From Dallia pectoralis (taxonomy: Eukaryota > Chordata > Actinopteri > Esociformes > Umbridae), in the NCBI GenBank assembly GCA_029465975.1, contig CM055756.1:3913601-3977600 (forward strand): a stretch of 64,000 bases of DNA, given 5' to 3'. The translations under genes and the position numbers were made by a program. How positions within the stretch are numbered: position 1 is the stretch's first letter; every line of letters begins with the position of its first letter. The notes below the pieces were generated by a model. It made no database searches, was not told the origin of the DNA, and was given only the letters and a program-made list of their open reading frames with translations. Below are positions 47,245 through 60,900 of the stretch, in pieces.

Positions 47245-49190
47245 TTCAAGATGGCGCCGTCGATGGCAGCCACAACAAGTTTTTTTGTGTATAAAATCAG
47301 TGTATCGTGAAAATTTTCAGATAGTTTCTTCAAGACGGGGAAATTACACCCTGAACGACTTGTTACATCCGCTGAAATACTGGACATCCTAGTCAAAGCT
47401 ACGTCTGCCCTATGCTTCTGGAGGAACCGACGGAGAGGAAAGCGGGCTGGACCACTCAGTTGTGCCAGACACAGAGGACTTTGCCTGGAAAAGACCCCGT
47501 TGCCTGGAATATTACTTGCAAACGTGCGCTCACTTAGTAACAAAATGGACCAACATTTACTGCCGCTGTCGAGGAAACACAGAGATCTTTCCTCTTCATC
47601 TGCCCTGTGTTTCACGGAAGCGTGGCTAAGTGACTACATAACTGATTCTGCGCTGAGCCTTCCCAGCTTCTCACTCATTCGGGCGGTTCGGAGCTCAGAT
47701 CTGTGAAGGTAGTGAAGGTGGCTAAAGGCTTGTATGGGGAGAAACTTAAACAACAACACGCAGTGAATGACACTGCTTCGGCTTGGAGGGGGATTGAACA
47801 GATAACAAATTACAAATGCGAATCACCCCAGACCATCAACGATGTGCAACTTGCCAACGAGCTGAACCTGTTTTACTGCAGATATGAGAGACAAAGGAGC
47901 GGTTCTTTCTGCACACCCCCATTCAGCTGGGTTCTGCCAGCACCAACATCAGACCTGGTTCACCAGGGCTCACCCACAACCAACCATCACAACCGACACC
48001 TCCCCTGAGACCACAACTTTCATGAAGCCACAATGGGACTCTCTATACTGGAGAGGGATGTAAACAGACTTTTCAAAAGTCAAAACCCAAGGTCCTGATA
48101 GAGTCACAGCGCACAGGGGGTTGGGCAAACACCTGTCAGACCATCTGACCATTAGCACTGGCTCCCCTCAAGGCTGCGTCATGTCCCCTTTTCTCTTCTC
48201 CCTGTACACAAACAACTGCACTTCCAGTCACAACTCTGTCAAACTTCTGTTGTTCGCAGATGACACCACCCTCATTGGTCTAATCTCTGAGGGGGACGAT
48301 ACTTCCTGCAGGGGGAATTTGACCGGCTTGTGTCCTGGTGCAGTCTCAGCTTAATGCTCTAAAGACAGTGGAGATGAGAGTGGACTTTAGGAGAAGCCCG
48401 GCTGGCCTTCGTCCCATTGTCCTGGAGGGCTCCCCTGTCATTCTAGTGGCCTCCTTTCCCTTCCTGGGCAACACCATTGCCGAGGACCTCAAGTGTGAAC
48501 TGAACATCACCTCTCTCACTAAGAAAGCGCAACAAAGTACAAACTACCAACGTCCATGATGGATAACGTCTACACAGCCAGCATCAGGTCCATCCTGACC
48601 TCTTCCATCACCTGCTGGTACGCCGCAGCCACTGTCGAGGACAAAGCCAGACTGCAACGCATCATCAAGGATCTGTTCAAAGTCAGGTCACTGAGGCAGA
48701 CCCCTCCCATCTGGGTAACGGACTATTCAGAACTCTCCCCTCTGGCAGACGGCTGAGGTCTATCAAACAAACATCCCGCCACAAGAACAGCTCCCTCCCC
48801 ACGGCGGTGAGTCTGAGGAATATGCCTCTAACACTAGTCTGACCTTAGTCCCCCCCTATTACCCACCCTGGCCAGGATCGACTCAGTTACAATAGACATT
48901 GGTGGACATCCCGTACTATAACTGGACATTGGTCTATTTGCCCTACATATTGCCCTTTGCACATTTTGAAATCTGCTCTCACATCTGAAATCTGCTTTCA
49001 CATTGCTCCTTTGCACTACTCTGATATATATGACACATCCTATATTTATCCAGTAGTTATGCCACAGGGCATGGTCTCTTAATGTCTCGTGCTCTATTGT
49101 TCATGTACGTTTTAAAAATGTGTGTTCGAAACGCTGCAGCTACGGGTCAGAACAAATGACTCGGCGACTAAACCTGATTCAGATTCTGAC
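47245..49190 (+). pseudogene. non-LTR retrotransposon remnant, L2/CR1/Rex-like
   Basis: The 5' start is marked by TTCAAGATGGCGCCGTCGAT (47244), common at the head of fish LINEs. Endonuclease text: PGILLANVRSLSNKMDQHLL, ALCFTEAWLSDYI, LPSFSLIRA (47500-47690). A deletion then joins it to the RT lead-in, SAWRGIEQITNYKCESPQTI (about 47780) and NDVQLANELNLFYCRYERQ. RT core: TGSPQGCVMSPFLFSLYTN (about 48160), VKLLLFADDTTLIGLI (about 48240, FADD catalytic box kept), LNALKTVEMRVDFRRSPAGL (about 48350), PFLGNTIAEDLKCELNITSL (about 48460). Downstream: SIRSILTSSITCWYAA, LPSGRR-like text and a tail near 49165-49190 with GATTCAGATTCTGACAGG. Many shifts and stops; dead. Clade assigned from memory. Confidence 0.85.
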
Positions 49191-49609
49191 AGGTGAGTCT
49201 GTAGAAAGTCAAATACAAAATGATGCAGTCATACATGCAGTTAACACGGGACAAAAACAGCGTTTCAGACCAAACGTGTCATCACACGTTTTGGAAATGT
49301 AGACGATCATTAGCATGAAACCTGTTGCTGTTAGTTTTATGATGCAAATCGGCACACAGGGCTGACAATGTGAAGCTATATTGTCTGCCCTCTGTAGGGT
49401 ATCTGGCCGTCCCGACTGAATCCTACTAAGTCAATACTTGTTTCATATGGCGGTGTAAGAGTCCAACCTGAGGGCACTGTGACATTGTTCTGGGAAACAA
49501 CTCAAAAGCTGTGCTTTAGTTGTTTGTCTCCAAACAACCTCCAGCTCCAATCATTGTGAGAGTGGCCTGTGAAGAATCTGCAACTGGTTAAAAGAATTGA
49601 CACAGTCAA

Positions 49610-50110
49610 CATGCGGTCCTCAGCGAGCTAGAGGAGAAATACCCCAACATGCACGATGGATTGGGACAGTTCCCAGATGGGCATCACATTTACAACCACC
49701 CAACTGTTGTGCCCGTCATTCTCAACTGCCAGAAGAGTCCGCGATTAGGCGTGAACGCACTTGAGTCCACATTAAAGCAGTTAAAGGAAGGTGGCGTGAG
49801 TGTGCCTGCGAGGGACCTTACAGAGGGAATAAACAACTGGGTGATTATTAGGAAGACAGATGAAGCATGATGGGAGTGCGCGACGCTTGTGATCTCAACA
49901 AGGAAGTATTAAAACGTCACTTCTCCGTTCTAACCTGACCTGGCTCACAAGTCAATCAGGGCCATGCTGTGCAGCGCGTGCCAGTCTTCAGGTGCCTAAC
50001 ACAGAACATACCTGCTGAAGCTATGCTAACAGCACCTATGAGACAGCCTCTCAGAAGGATACAGTCTGGCAATGGGGCAATGAGCATGAAACAGTGATGA
50101 CTAAACTTGA
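49610..50110 (+). pseudogene. Ty3/Gypsy-like pol fragment (RT start)
   Basis: Open stretch MHDGLGQFPDGHHIYNHPTV (49649 on), QLKEGGVSVPARDLTEGINN and WVIIRK. This matches in layout the segment just before RT in Gypsy elements (GLGxxPGxHxI...V..P...LK.L...GVI..V..PTDWV...V...K). A following piece reads DLNKEVLKRHF in another frame (about 49890), the RDLNKA-K block. The rest is unreadable. Short and decayed. Confidence 0.55.
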
Positions 50111-50254
50111 AGACGGCGCTGCACCCAGAGTAGGACTCAAAAGGTTCACCGGTTGTGACAGTACACCCCCCCTTCCCCCCCAGGCATGGTGCAGTTCAAG
50201 GGTAAAGAGGGAGGGAATCTGCAGAGGGGGTGGTTCCGCTGGGGGTCACTTTAA

Positions 50255-51905
50255 CACTCAGTCCAACACCAACACGAACACTAACACTAACACCAACACT
50301 AACACTCACTCACTCCAACACTAACACCAACACTCACTCCAACACTCATTCCAACACTCACTCCAACACTCACTCCAACATTCACTCCAACACTAACACT
50401 AACTCTAACACTAACTCTAACACTAACAATAACTCTAACACAAACACTAACACTAACATTAACACTGACACTCACTTACTCCAACACTAACACCAACACT
50501 AACACTCACTCACTCCAACACTCACTCCAACACTCACTCCAACACTCATTCCAACACTCAGTCCAACACTAACACTAACTCTAACACTAACACTAACACC
50601 AACACTAACACTAACACTCACTCACTCCAACACTCACTCCAACACTCACTCCAACACTAACACTAACACTAACACCAACACTAACACTCACTCACTCCAA
50701 CACTCACTCCAACACTCACTCCAACACTAACTCTAACACTAACTCCAACACTAACTCTAACACTAACTCTAACTCTAACTCTAACACTAACACTAACTCC
50801 AACTCTAACACTAACTCTAACACTAACACTAATTCTAACACTAACTCTAACACTAACTCTAACTCTAACACTAACTCTAACACTAACTCTACCTCTAACA
50901 CTAACTCTAACACTAACTCTAACACTAACTCTAACACTAACACTAACTCTAACACAAACACTAACACTAACACTAACATTAACACTAACACTAACACTAA
51001 CACTAACACTAACTCTAACACAAACACAAACACTAACACTAACACTAACTCTAACTCTAACACTAACTTTAACACTAACACTAACACTAACTCTAACACT
51101 AACTCTAACACTAACTCTAACTCCAACACTAACACTAACTCTAACTCTAACACTAACACTAACTCCAAATCTAACACTAACTCTAACACTAACACTAACT
51201 CTAACACTAACTCTAACACTAACTCTAACTCTAACACTAACTCTGACACTAACTCTAACTTTAACACTAACACTAACACTAACTCTAACACTAACTCTAA
51301 CTCTAACTCTAACTCTAACACTAACTCTAACACTAACTCTAACTCCAACACTAACTCTAACACTAACTCTAACACTAACACTAACTCTAACACTAACTCT
51401 AACACTAACTCTAACACTAACTCTGACACTAACTCTAACTCTAACACTAACTCTAACACTAACACTAACTCTAACACTAACTCTAACACTAACTCTAACA
51501 CTAACACTAACTCTAACACAAACACTAACACTAACATTAACACTAACACTAACTCTAACACTAACTCTAACACAAACACTAACACTAACTCTAACTCTAA
51601 CACTAACTCTAACACTAACACTAACACTAACTCTAACTCTAACTCTAACACTAACTCTAACACTAACTCTAACACTAACTCTAACATTAACTCTAACTCT
51701 AACACGAACACTAACTCTAACACTAACTCTAACACTAACTCTAACACTAACTCTAACACTAACTCTAACACTAACACTAACTCTAACTCTAACTTTAACC
51801 CTAACCCTAACTCTAACACTAACACTAACACTAACTCTAACACTAACTCTAACTCTAACACTAACTCTAACACTAACACTAACACTAACACTAACTCTAA
51901 CACAA
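50255..51905 (+). repeat. hexamer array (CTAACA/CTAACT), telomere-like, 1.65 kb
   Basis: Six-base period CTAACN with N mostly A or T. The first 450 bp also contain CTCACTCACTCCAACA blocks in a higher-order pattern. Near 51793-51812 it reads TTTAACCCTAACCCTAACTC, which includes canonical vertebrate telomere units (CCCTAA). Stop-free on the minus strand, producing a false 400-codon Leu/Glu/Val frame (50716..51918). Confidence 0.95.
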
Positions 51906-52099
51906 TATACTCAATCAAATGGTCTTATGAAAGAACTGTCCAACATGTGAGACATATCCCTGGACAAGCATCAGAGACAGACGCAGATGGACATTAAGTG
52001 CTGTTGTCACTCAGGAACAGACATGCCCCCATCCCAAACGTTGATGGGAGAGCATTCCTTACCATCACAGCAGGGGTTACACTCAAACATCTCCAGTCA

Positions 52100-52470
52100 A
52101 GACAAGAACATTACTACATTGTCAGAGAACAACCCGTGCCAGAGGTGGTGGCAAGAAGTATGGTCTGCATCGAGACAAAACTCGGTTCAGCAACCGCTAC
52201 AGTCCTGGAGAATAGAGTTGTCTCTGGCAGATATAGTGAACGGCACTTAAAAAACGTCAATGCTAACCTACATCACGGTCCCAGATCCAGCGGGGGAGGG
52301 TGACACTCAAAAGCAACTGTTCAAAGCCGAAGGGCGACGCCAGAGAGTCATCCGTAGGGGGTTCACACGAACAGGCTCCGCTCGACTAGAATGAGCTGCT
52401 AAACCCCCGCCCAGACTTCAACACTTTCTGTGGGCCGATGTCAAATGTTGAATGTGCAAAACATTAGTCC
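52100..52470 (+). pseudogene. possible 3' end of a Gypsy-like element
   Basis: Frame text such as REQPVPEVVARSMVCIETKL, with AAKPPPRL in a later frame and a purine run AGAGAGGGGGGATAG (about 52484), would fit an integrase C-terminus followed by a polypurine tract. It lies directly after the hexamer array, opposite the Gypsy-like piece at 49610..50110. Weak; could be unrelated. Confidence 0.25.
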
Positions 52471-54529
52471 CAGTTTTGTCTCTAGAGAGGGGGGATAGAA
52501 TATAGCCTGGTATAAGGGGGTAAACAGAGGGGTGGTTGTTGTAATACATCTACTAAGCAAACTAAGTAAACCAGTGAAGCTTTACATTGTCTCCTGTTGA
52601 GTCACTCATACACCCACTACTACTGAATTATTTTAACATAAACATAAAACACGACAGTATGTATTTCCATATATCGGTTAACCCCACAGTAGAGTGCCTA
52701 CTGAACAGAAACAAAAGCCAGGTTTCCGAGTCAGCCTTCACACTCAGAGACAATGTAACTTAATATAAAAATGATCAGGAATATATACAGTCACAGGAAA
52801 GAAAGACGAGAACACAGCGGAGGGGTGAGACTTCATAATGACTGGGTCCAGCTGAGGGTCTGGACACTTTTGGGGGGAAGTGAGGTCATGAATGGAGCTG
52901 AGAGAGTGCCGGATGAGATTTCACTGATCCAGGAACAGTGAGTCACATTAACGGTGTGTAAGTGGGGTGCGTCACTGCCGTCTGCTCAGACGAAGCATCG
53001 AGCCAGGGACATACCCGTCTCAGATATAGAGTTCCTGAGCGTTGGCTAGAACACAGAGAAACGTACTCAGAACTATGATCAGAGGATACAACAATACCTC
53101 TCCCGTGCCGATCACAACCATTTAATTTCCTTTACGAGTGACAATTGTGTCTATAACAATGTCAGTGCCAAGTCAATTAATATGATCAGACTGCCAGTTG
53201 AGCTCTGCTGTGCCATTAACCGCTGAAACTAATGTGCAGGCAAAATAGGTCAAGTGATAGAAACTTTTTTCTTCTTCTTTGGCTTTAACTAGCTTAGTGT
53301 GAACGCAGCCTCCCGGTTCACAGTGTTCAGCAGACAGACACATTTAAAATTGAACAACTACTTGTATCCCAGTTAGAAGGGAAACTTTATTGGGTCACCC
53401 CAGATTCATTTTTCACCTTCAACACAAGAGCGTGAAAGTGGAGTCAGAAAGACAAAGATCGAGGAAGAGAGAGAGTGAAAGGGAGGACTAGAGGAAGAAA
53501 GAAGGGAAAGAAAAAAGGGAGGGTGGAATGAGGGAAGAGGGTGTGAAAGGGAGGGAAATGGAGGAAGGGAAAGATGGATAGAGAGGGAATGGAGGGATAG
53601 AGAGAGAACATTCCAGGATTAGTAAAGAAAAGGAGCACACAGACAAGAGGGGTTAGGGAGCGGAGAAAGTGGAGCTGGGGCCATAGTGTCCTGTTCCCTC
53701 TGTCTCAGGTCCTTATCCAGGTTCAAACCATGCAGGACCTGTGCCAGCAGGCACACGATGGATCTCGAAGTCTGGGCCGGGCATCGCCGTAAGGCCTTTC
53801 TCCCTGCTCCACAGCAGGACCCAAACACTCCCTTTTGCATGAGTGAACTAAAGCCTAAAGCAAGGTGCCAAGCTAAACCACACTCACATAGACTAATCCC
53901 TAAGTTAATGGTCCAGAAGTGAATCAGGCACCAGTGAGTCACTCAGCTCCCTCATCTGATACATAGAATGCAAACGCCCATGTGTTGTTGTGTCTGAGTA
54001 CATCACCAGGGATGTGTTGAAGCCAAAGAGACATTTCCTGTATAGACAAAATCATATCTTATCTCACATTGTCAGTCTTGAGGATGTAGTGTGGCAGGAA
54101 CCAAACGCAGGCAATATCATCACGTACAAGGTTTTAATAAAATGATAAAACAAACACGAACGGCCAAAAACATATACACTTAACTTGAAATAGCGCCTAA
54201 CAAGCGACTTACATAAATACAAAGAAAAGCTGTTTACATATAACATTCATCCAGACATAGAGCTGACATTAAACAATGACAAGCAAAGTGAGAAACAAAC
54301 TTGCCAATTTGATAGTATTATCAGAAATATGTGGTAAAACCTCACAACTCTTTGATAGTATTATCACAACTATGTGGTAAAACCTCACAACTCGTTGGAA
54401 CTATTATCACAACAATGTGATAAAACCTTAAAACTCTTATTACAAAACTCCAAACTCATCACACTGTGATACAGCCAGTCTTTCATTCAAAACGAGCCAT
54501 ACACATCTCTCACCACAAAACCATTGAAT
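52471..54529. other. intron 1, nothing firmly recognised; GA-rich tract
   Basis: A purine-rich low-complexity tract lies at about 53445-53640. At 54305-54440 there are three loose copies of a unit with AACTATGTGGTAAAACCTCA, related to sequences within the neighbouring repeat family X. The open frames at 53619..53942 (both strands) have no recognisable homology. Confidence 0.45.
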
Positions 54530-55700
54530 CAACATGAAATGTCATGAGAACATATGACTCAATCACCGAGATATTTTTTTCAGTTTAGTCGATTTAACAA
54601 TCAGTGAATCCAATAACAAACGATGCAAGATACATGTCTCACATATGGGTGAGCTGTGTGGTCACAGGGTATATAGAGGGGAGCACTACTGTGTATAATG
54701 TTGATTAGGAGCACAGCTGTTTTGGGTTTAGCCAAGCACAGCACATAGGTTAGTTAATCAGTGGTCTAGTTAAGGTCCCTGGTTAGGTTCACGGGTGCTT
54801 GTGAATAATATAATGTTACGTGTCATTGTAGGTGAGTTTTTTTGTCTATGTATGGTCACTTTGTCTAAGCGTGCCTTTTCTTTTACGTTCAGTGTTGTAT
54901 GTAGATTCTCCGTGTAGGCGTTTCGTGTTTGTTTTTCTATTGTGAGAAAATAAACACCCTGAACGGTGATCTCTCGCTATGCCTTGGCTTCATTCTACAC
55001 TTCACCAGTAAGGGTACGTGACAACATGTTTTAAATCTCCCTTAGAAGTGCTTAAAGTATATGCTACAGTACTGTAGAAGACAGTTAGGTAATACACAAA
55101 AATTACCCAACATTTACAGAATCTAACAACTCCTTACTATAACATCTATCCTGTGTAATCAGGTTGTGATCAATGAAGACATCCTCTAAGAGAAGAAGAA
55201 AGGAGAGTACAGATGCAGTTAGAGGGTTATGAACCAGGGATGTGCCTGAGGCCATGTGGAACCACTACTGCATGATGGAACCTAACAATTACATATATGA
55301 TCTTGTTGGCGAAAATTTTGGCACTTCATCTTTTTTGATTTGGATCGACTAATCTGCCAGTCTCTGGCATGTTATGGCCTCGATTCACATGATAAATGAT
55401 GATGGCCCAGACTTCATTAGAGATAACAGAGTAATTTTGTGTGTTGTACTTTTCTACAAAGAGTTGGGAGGTTTTACAACATAGTTCCAATAATAGTTCC
55501 AAAGCGATAAAAAATAGTAAAGCGGATGTTCTCATGACATTTCATGAAAAACTTGTATTTTGAATCAATGGTTTAGTGGTGAGATGTTCATGGCAAGTTT
55601 GGAATGAAAGACCGGCTGTGTCACAAGTGTGATGAGTTTGGAGTAAGTAACATAGATGTGATAATAGTACCAAAGCGATAAAAAAAACTGTAAAATGTGG
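54530..55700 (-). repeat. dispersed repeat family X, copy B, carrying an insertion
   Basis: Inverse-orientation relative of 540..1260. On plus it runs from CATGAAATGTCATGAGAACA (54535) through TTTCAGTTTAGTCGATTTAA (54580) and TACAGTACTGTAGAAGACAG (55065) to ATAATAGTACCAAAGCGATA (about 55660). It is interrupted by a 387-bp insertion at 54637..55023. Another partial copy of the left-end sequences seems to lie at 55420-55640, so this locus may be a composite. Confidence 0.65.
54637..55023 (+). mobile_element. 387-bp insertion with ACATG duplication, possible solo LTR
   Basis: Flanked by ACATG (54632..54636 and 55024..55028). Copy A near 1095-1120 shows the matching uninterrupted site, so the boundaries are well supported. 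Inside are TATATAGAGGGG (54670), AATAAA (54950) and a terminal GTGACA, the layout of a promoter and poly(A) signal in an LTR. Read as TGTCTC...GTGACA it would start at 54635 with a 3-bp duplication; the ambiguity cannot be resolved here. Confidence 0.6.
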
Positions 55701-57976
55701 TCATTACATACCTCTAAATAAAGCCATCAAATATTAACAGATTATTATTATCTTTTTAAACACGCAATACAACATTTATTGTCGCTTTAAATGATAAAAA
55801 CAATCAGACATATATGACATATAGTATTCATATATTGTACTTACACTATAATGTGTGGTATAGCATTCCAACTTAATGTCATTCTTGACTGTTCTTACTG
55901 TTGATTCCACATACTGACAATGGACTGAAACAGCTGACAAGCCTCTCCCATTGAAAGGCCATGACTGACAACATGACTGACAACATGACTGACAACATGA
56001 CTGACAACATGGTTAAAGAAACAACTGACAAGTATCATATAGAAAATGTGCACTTGCCGAAGTGGTTCACATTCAAGTGACCAAATGTTTGAATATTCTT
56101 TGACGTTGTGTATTATAGCTGACGTTTGTGTCATTTGTTTTGAGTTGTGTTAACTTTTTTGGGATAATGTGCATGGCATTTTCATTGTGGTAAAACCCCA
56201 TTGTAATAACATACTCTTTCAGGGATGAAATAATGTGCGCATACGATATTTAGATGGTGATCAGTAATCGAGAAAAACTGTAACACACAGAAAATGTTAG
56301 CACACGGCTAGGTTACATTAACTCACAAAGACAGTATCGTTGAAAAAATAGCAAGTAGTGTTCACGGTGCTACAGTGGTGATAAACGTCTGCCCAGGGTT
56401 TATATACTTTGATAAAACCCTAAGCGATTTGACCCCTGTGTCACACCTGACTTTGACTTACATTATTGCTATGGAAGTAAAGCCCACGATATCAGCGCAG
56501 AATCTGCACCGTGAGACTGTGGGAGAGCCTCATAAATTCACCCTTAAAACAGCTGGCCATTGATCTCAGGACATGCCATACTTTTATTTAAATCAATTGG
56601 ATTTCCAACCACCTTTAATAAGAGCGCTAACACTTCAGGATAAATCTGTGGAGGGGGGCTTTTACTAGAGGCCGTAAAGATCACAAATCAAATGTGGTCG
56701 ATGCAGCTGTTTCCCAAGATTAGAAAGATTACCGTATGAGCAGTGACCCACAGAGAGAGAGAGAGGAGGAGGGAGAGAAAGAGAGAGGGGGAAGATGATG
56801 GGGAACATAGAATGGGGAAGAGAGATTGGAAGAAAAAAGACAGATGGTAACGATATAGAGGCGCTGGAAGAGATGTGAAGCGAGAAATGGGAGAGATATA
56901 AAGATGAAAATGGAAGAGAAAGATTGACAAAAAGATGGGGAGAGAGATAAGAGAGATGGAATGGAGAGAGACGGGAGAGATTGAGATGGAGGAGGCAGAG
57001 AAGCACACAGACACAGATAGGCAGGAAGCAGGAAGTGTGTTCTGTTCTCTGCTGTCATCCAAACAGACTCCAACCAAATGAATTCATCTGATTACTGAAC
57101 TAAGGATGACATAAATGGTCAGGGCTGAGGGAAGATGATCTGTGTGTGCCCCTTTTAAACTGAGAGAGTGATATTTGGTACAGTTTTGTAATTTAAAAAA
57201 TTCATGAAAATAAGTCCAAACTTTTCAATTCCAATATTATTATTTATTTAAAAAATTATAAAAACAGATGATCAAAAAGGCAATGACAATTTTTTAAGAA
57301 AATTTATTTGAGTAATTAAATGGTACTAAAAGTATAAACCGAACCACTCTTACATAGTACAGTAGAGCATTTTACATACACACCTAAACAAATAAACACA
57401 GCTGTTATCATTATTGACAGGAAAAGGCATGGCTGCTGAATGGGGTTGAGATCTGGGATCACGCTCTATCGTCAAACTCTCCGAGCGTCCCTGTCCCGTC
57501 TGCCAGGATACTCCAGGAAACCTTCATTCTCCCACCTGCCTCGTCTCCTCAGTCGGGCTTTTGCCAGAAACAGCGCCGATGACATATCAGGTTATCCCCG
57601 CACCGCGCACGGTGCCAGACCGTTCAGCTGACGTAGAGCTAGCGGAGCTGAACACAGTTTATTTGTTGTGGCCGTTGATGTTGTTAGCGTCCACCTCTTT
57701 GGGTCAAGTGCCAAAAAGCACCGGGAGACCCACAGAACTGGGAGAACACTTAATGTGTTATCTAGGCCATTATACGGTACTGTATTAAAAATAGGTCTGA
57801 ACTCACCGCGATTTAGGAGGACACTTATAACGTGAATTTATAACACAGTACATTTTGTCTCATTTGGTTCCTATTCCACGTGTTTCCTGTAAAGCAGAAC
57901 CATATGCTGATATGTGCAGGTGTTGTGTAACTTTCTGATTGCAGGCCAACTAGAAAGAAGTGAATCTCGTATTTAC
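55701..57976. other. intron 1, nothing recognised; small repeats
   Basis: Four copies of a 13-bp unit (ACATGACTGACAA) lie at 55965-56012. A GA-rich low-complexity tract occupies about 56745-57005 and gives false frames on the minus strand. No exon or transposon protein seen. Confidence 0.5.
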
Positions 57977-60900
57977 AGTATGTGCGAGGTGTTGTTATAT
58001 ATACTATATGTGTTATTTACAGTATGTGCGTGGTGTTGTTATATATACTATATGTGTTATTTACAGTATGTGCGAGGTGTTGTTATATATACTATATGTG
58101 TTATTTACAGTATGTGCGAGGTGTTGTTATATATACTATATGTGTTATTTACAGTATGTGCGAGGTGTTGTTATATATACTATATGTGTTATTTACAGTA
58201 TGTGCGAGGTGTTGTTATATATACTATATGTGTTATTTACAGTATGTGCGTGGTGTTGTTATATATACTATATGTGTTATTTACAGTATGTGCGTGGTGT
58301 TGTTATATATACTATATGTGTTATTTACAATATGTGCCAGGTGTTGTTATATATACTATATGTGTTATTTACAGTATGTGCGAGGTGTTGTTATATATAC
58401 TATATGTGTTATTTACAGTATGTGCGAGGTGTTGTTATATATACTATATGTGTTATTTACAGTATGTGCGAGGTGTTGTTATATATACTATATGTGTTAT
58501 TTACAGTATGTGCGTGGTGTTGTTATATATACTATATGTGTTATTTACAGTATGTGCGAGGTGTTGTTATATATACTATATGTGTTATTTACAGTATGTG
58601 CGAGGTGTTGTTATATATACTATATGTGTTATTTACAGTATGTGCGTGGTGTTGTTATATATACTATATGTGTTATTTACAGTATGTGCGTGGTGTTGTT
58701 ATATATACTATATGTGTTTTTTACAGTATGTGCGTGGTGTTGTTATATATACTATATGTGTTATTTACAGTATGTGCGAGGTGTTGTTATATATACTATA
58801 TGTGTTATTTACAGTATGTGCGAGGTGTTGTTATATATACTATATGTGTTATTTACAGTATGTGCGTGGTGTTGTTATATATACTATATGTGTTATTTAC
58901 AGTATGTGCGTGGTGTTGTTATATATACTATATGTGTTATTTACAGTATGTGCGAGGTGTTGTTATATATACTATATGTGTTATTTACAGTATGTGCGAG
59001 GTGTTGTTATATATACTATATGTGTTATTTACAGTATGTGCGAGGTGTTGTTATATATACTATATGTGTTATTTACAGTATGTGCGAGGTTTTGTTATAT
59101 ATACTATATGTGTTATTTACAGTATGTGCGAGGTGTTGTTATATATACTATATGTGTTATTTACAGTATGTGCGAGGTGTTGTTATATATACTATATGTG
59201 TTATTTACAGTATGTGCGAGGTGTTGTTATATATACTATATGTGTTATTTACAGTATGTGCGTGGTGTTGTTATATATACTATATGTGTTATTTACAGTA
59301 TGTGCGAGGTGTTGTTATATATACTATATGTGTTATTTACAGTATGTGCGAGGTGTTGTTATATATACTATATGTGTTATTTACAGTATGTGCGTGGTGT
59401 TGTTATATATACTATATGTGTTATTTACAGTATGTGCGTGGTGTTGTTATATATACTATATGTGTTATTTACAGTATGTGCGAGGTGTTGTTATATATAC
59501 TATATGTGTTATTTACAGTATGTGCGAGGTGTTGTTATATATACTATATGTGTTATTTACAGTATGTGCGAGGTGTTGTTATATATACTATATGTGTTAT
59601 TTACAGTATGTGCGAGGTGTTGTTATATATACTATATGTGTTATTTACAGTATGTGCGTGGTGTTGTTATATATACTATATGTGTTATTTACAGTATGTG
59701 CCAGGTGTTGTTATATATACTATATGTGTTATTTACAGTATGTGCGTGGTGTTGTTATATATACTATATGTGTTATTTACAGTATGTGCCAGGTGTTGTT
59801 ATATATACTATATGTGTTATTTACAGTATGTGCCAGGTGTTGTTATATATACTATATGTGTTATTTACAGTATGTGCGAGGTGTTGTTATATATACTATA
59901 TGTGTTATTTACAGTATGTGCGAGGTGTTGTTATATATACTATATGTGTTATTTACAGTATGTGCGAGGTGTTGTTATATATACTATATGTGTTATTTAC
60001 AGTATGTGCGTGGTGTTGTTATATATACTATATGTGTTATTTACAGTATGTGCGAGGTGTTGTTATATATACTATATGTGTTATTTACAGTATGTGCGAG
60101 GTGTTGTTATATATACTATATGTGTTATTTACAGTATGTGCGAGGTGTTGTTATATATACTATATGTGTTATTTACAGTATGTGCGAGGTGTTGTTATAT
60201 ATACTATATGTGTTATTTACAGTATGTGCGTGGTGTTGTTATATATACTATATGTGTTATTTACAGTATGTGCGAGGTGTTGTTATATATACTATATGTG
60301 TTATTTACAGTATGTGCGAGGTGTTGTTATATATACTATATGTGTTATTTACAGTATGTGCGTGGTGTTGTTATATATACTATATGTGTTATTTACAGTA
60401 TGTATGTTGTTATATATACTATATGTGTTATTTACAGTATGTTGTTATATATACTATATGTGTTATTTACAGTATGTGCGAGGTGTTGTTATATATACTA
60501 TATGTGTTATTTACAGTATGTGCGAGGTGTTGTTATATATACTATATGTGTTATTTACAGTATGTGCGAGGTGTTGTTATATATACTATATGTGTTATTT
60601 ACAGTATGTGCGAGGTGTTGTTATATATACTATATGTGTTATTTACAGTACAGGTGTTGTATGTGTTATTTACAGTATGTGCCAGGTGTTGTTATATATA
60701 CTATATGTGTTATTTACAGTATGTGCAGGTGTTGTTATATATACTATATGTGTTATTTACAGTATGTGCCAGGTGTTGTTATATATACTATATGTGTTAT
60801 TTACAGTATGTGCCAGGTGTTGTTATATATACTATATGTGTTATTTACAGTATGTGCCAGGTGTTGTTATTTACTATATGTGTTATTTACAGTATGTGCG

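Noticed and set aside
50716..51918. 400-codon minus-strand Leu/Val/Glu frame
   Set aside because: Direct product of the CTAACN hexamer array; low complexity only.
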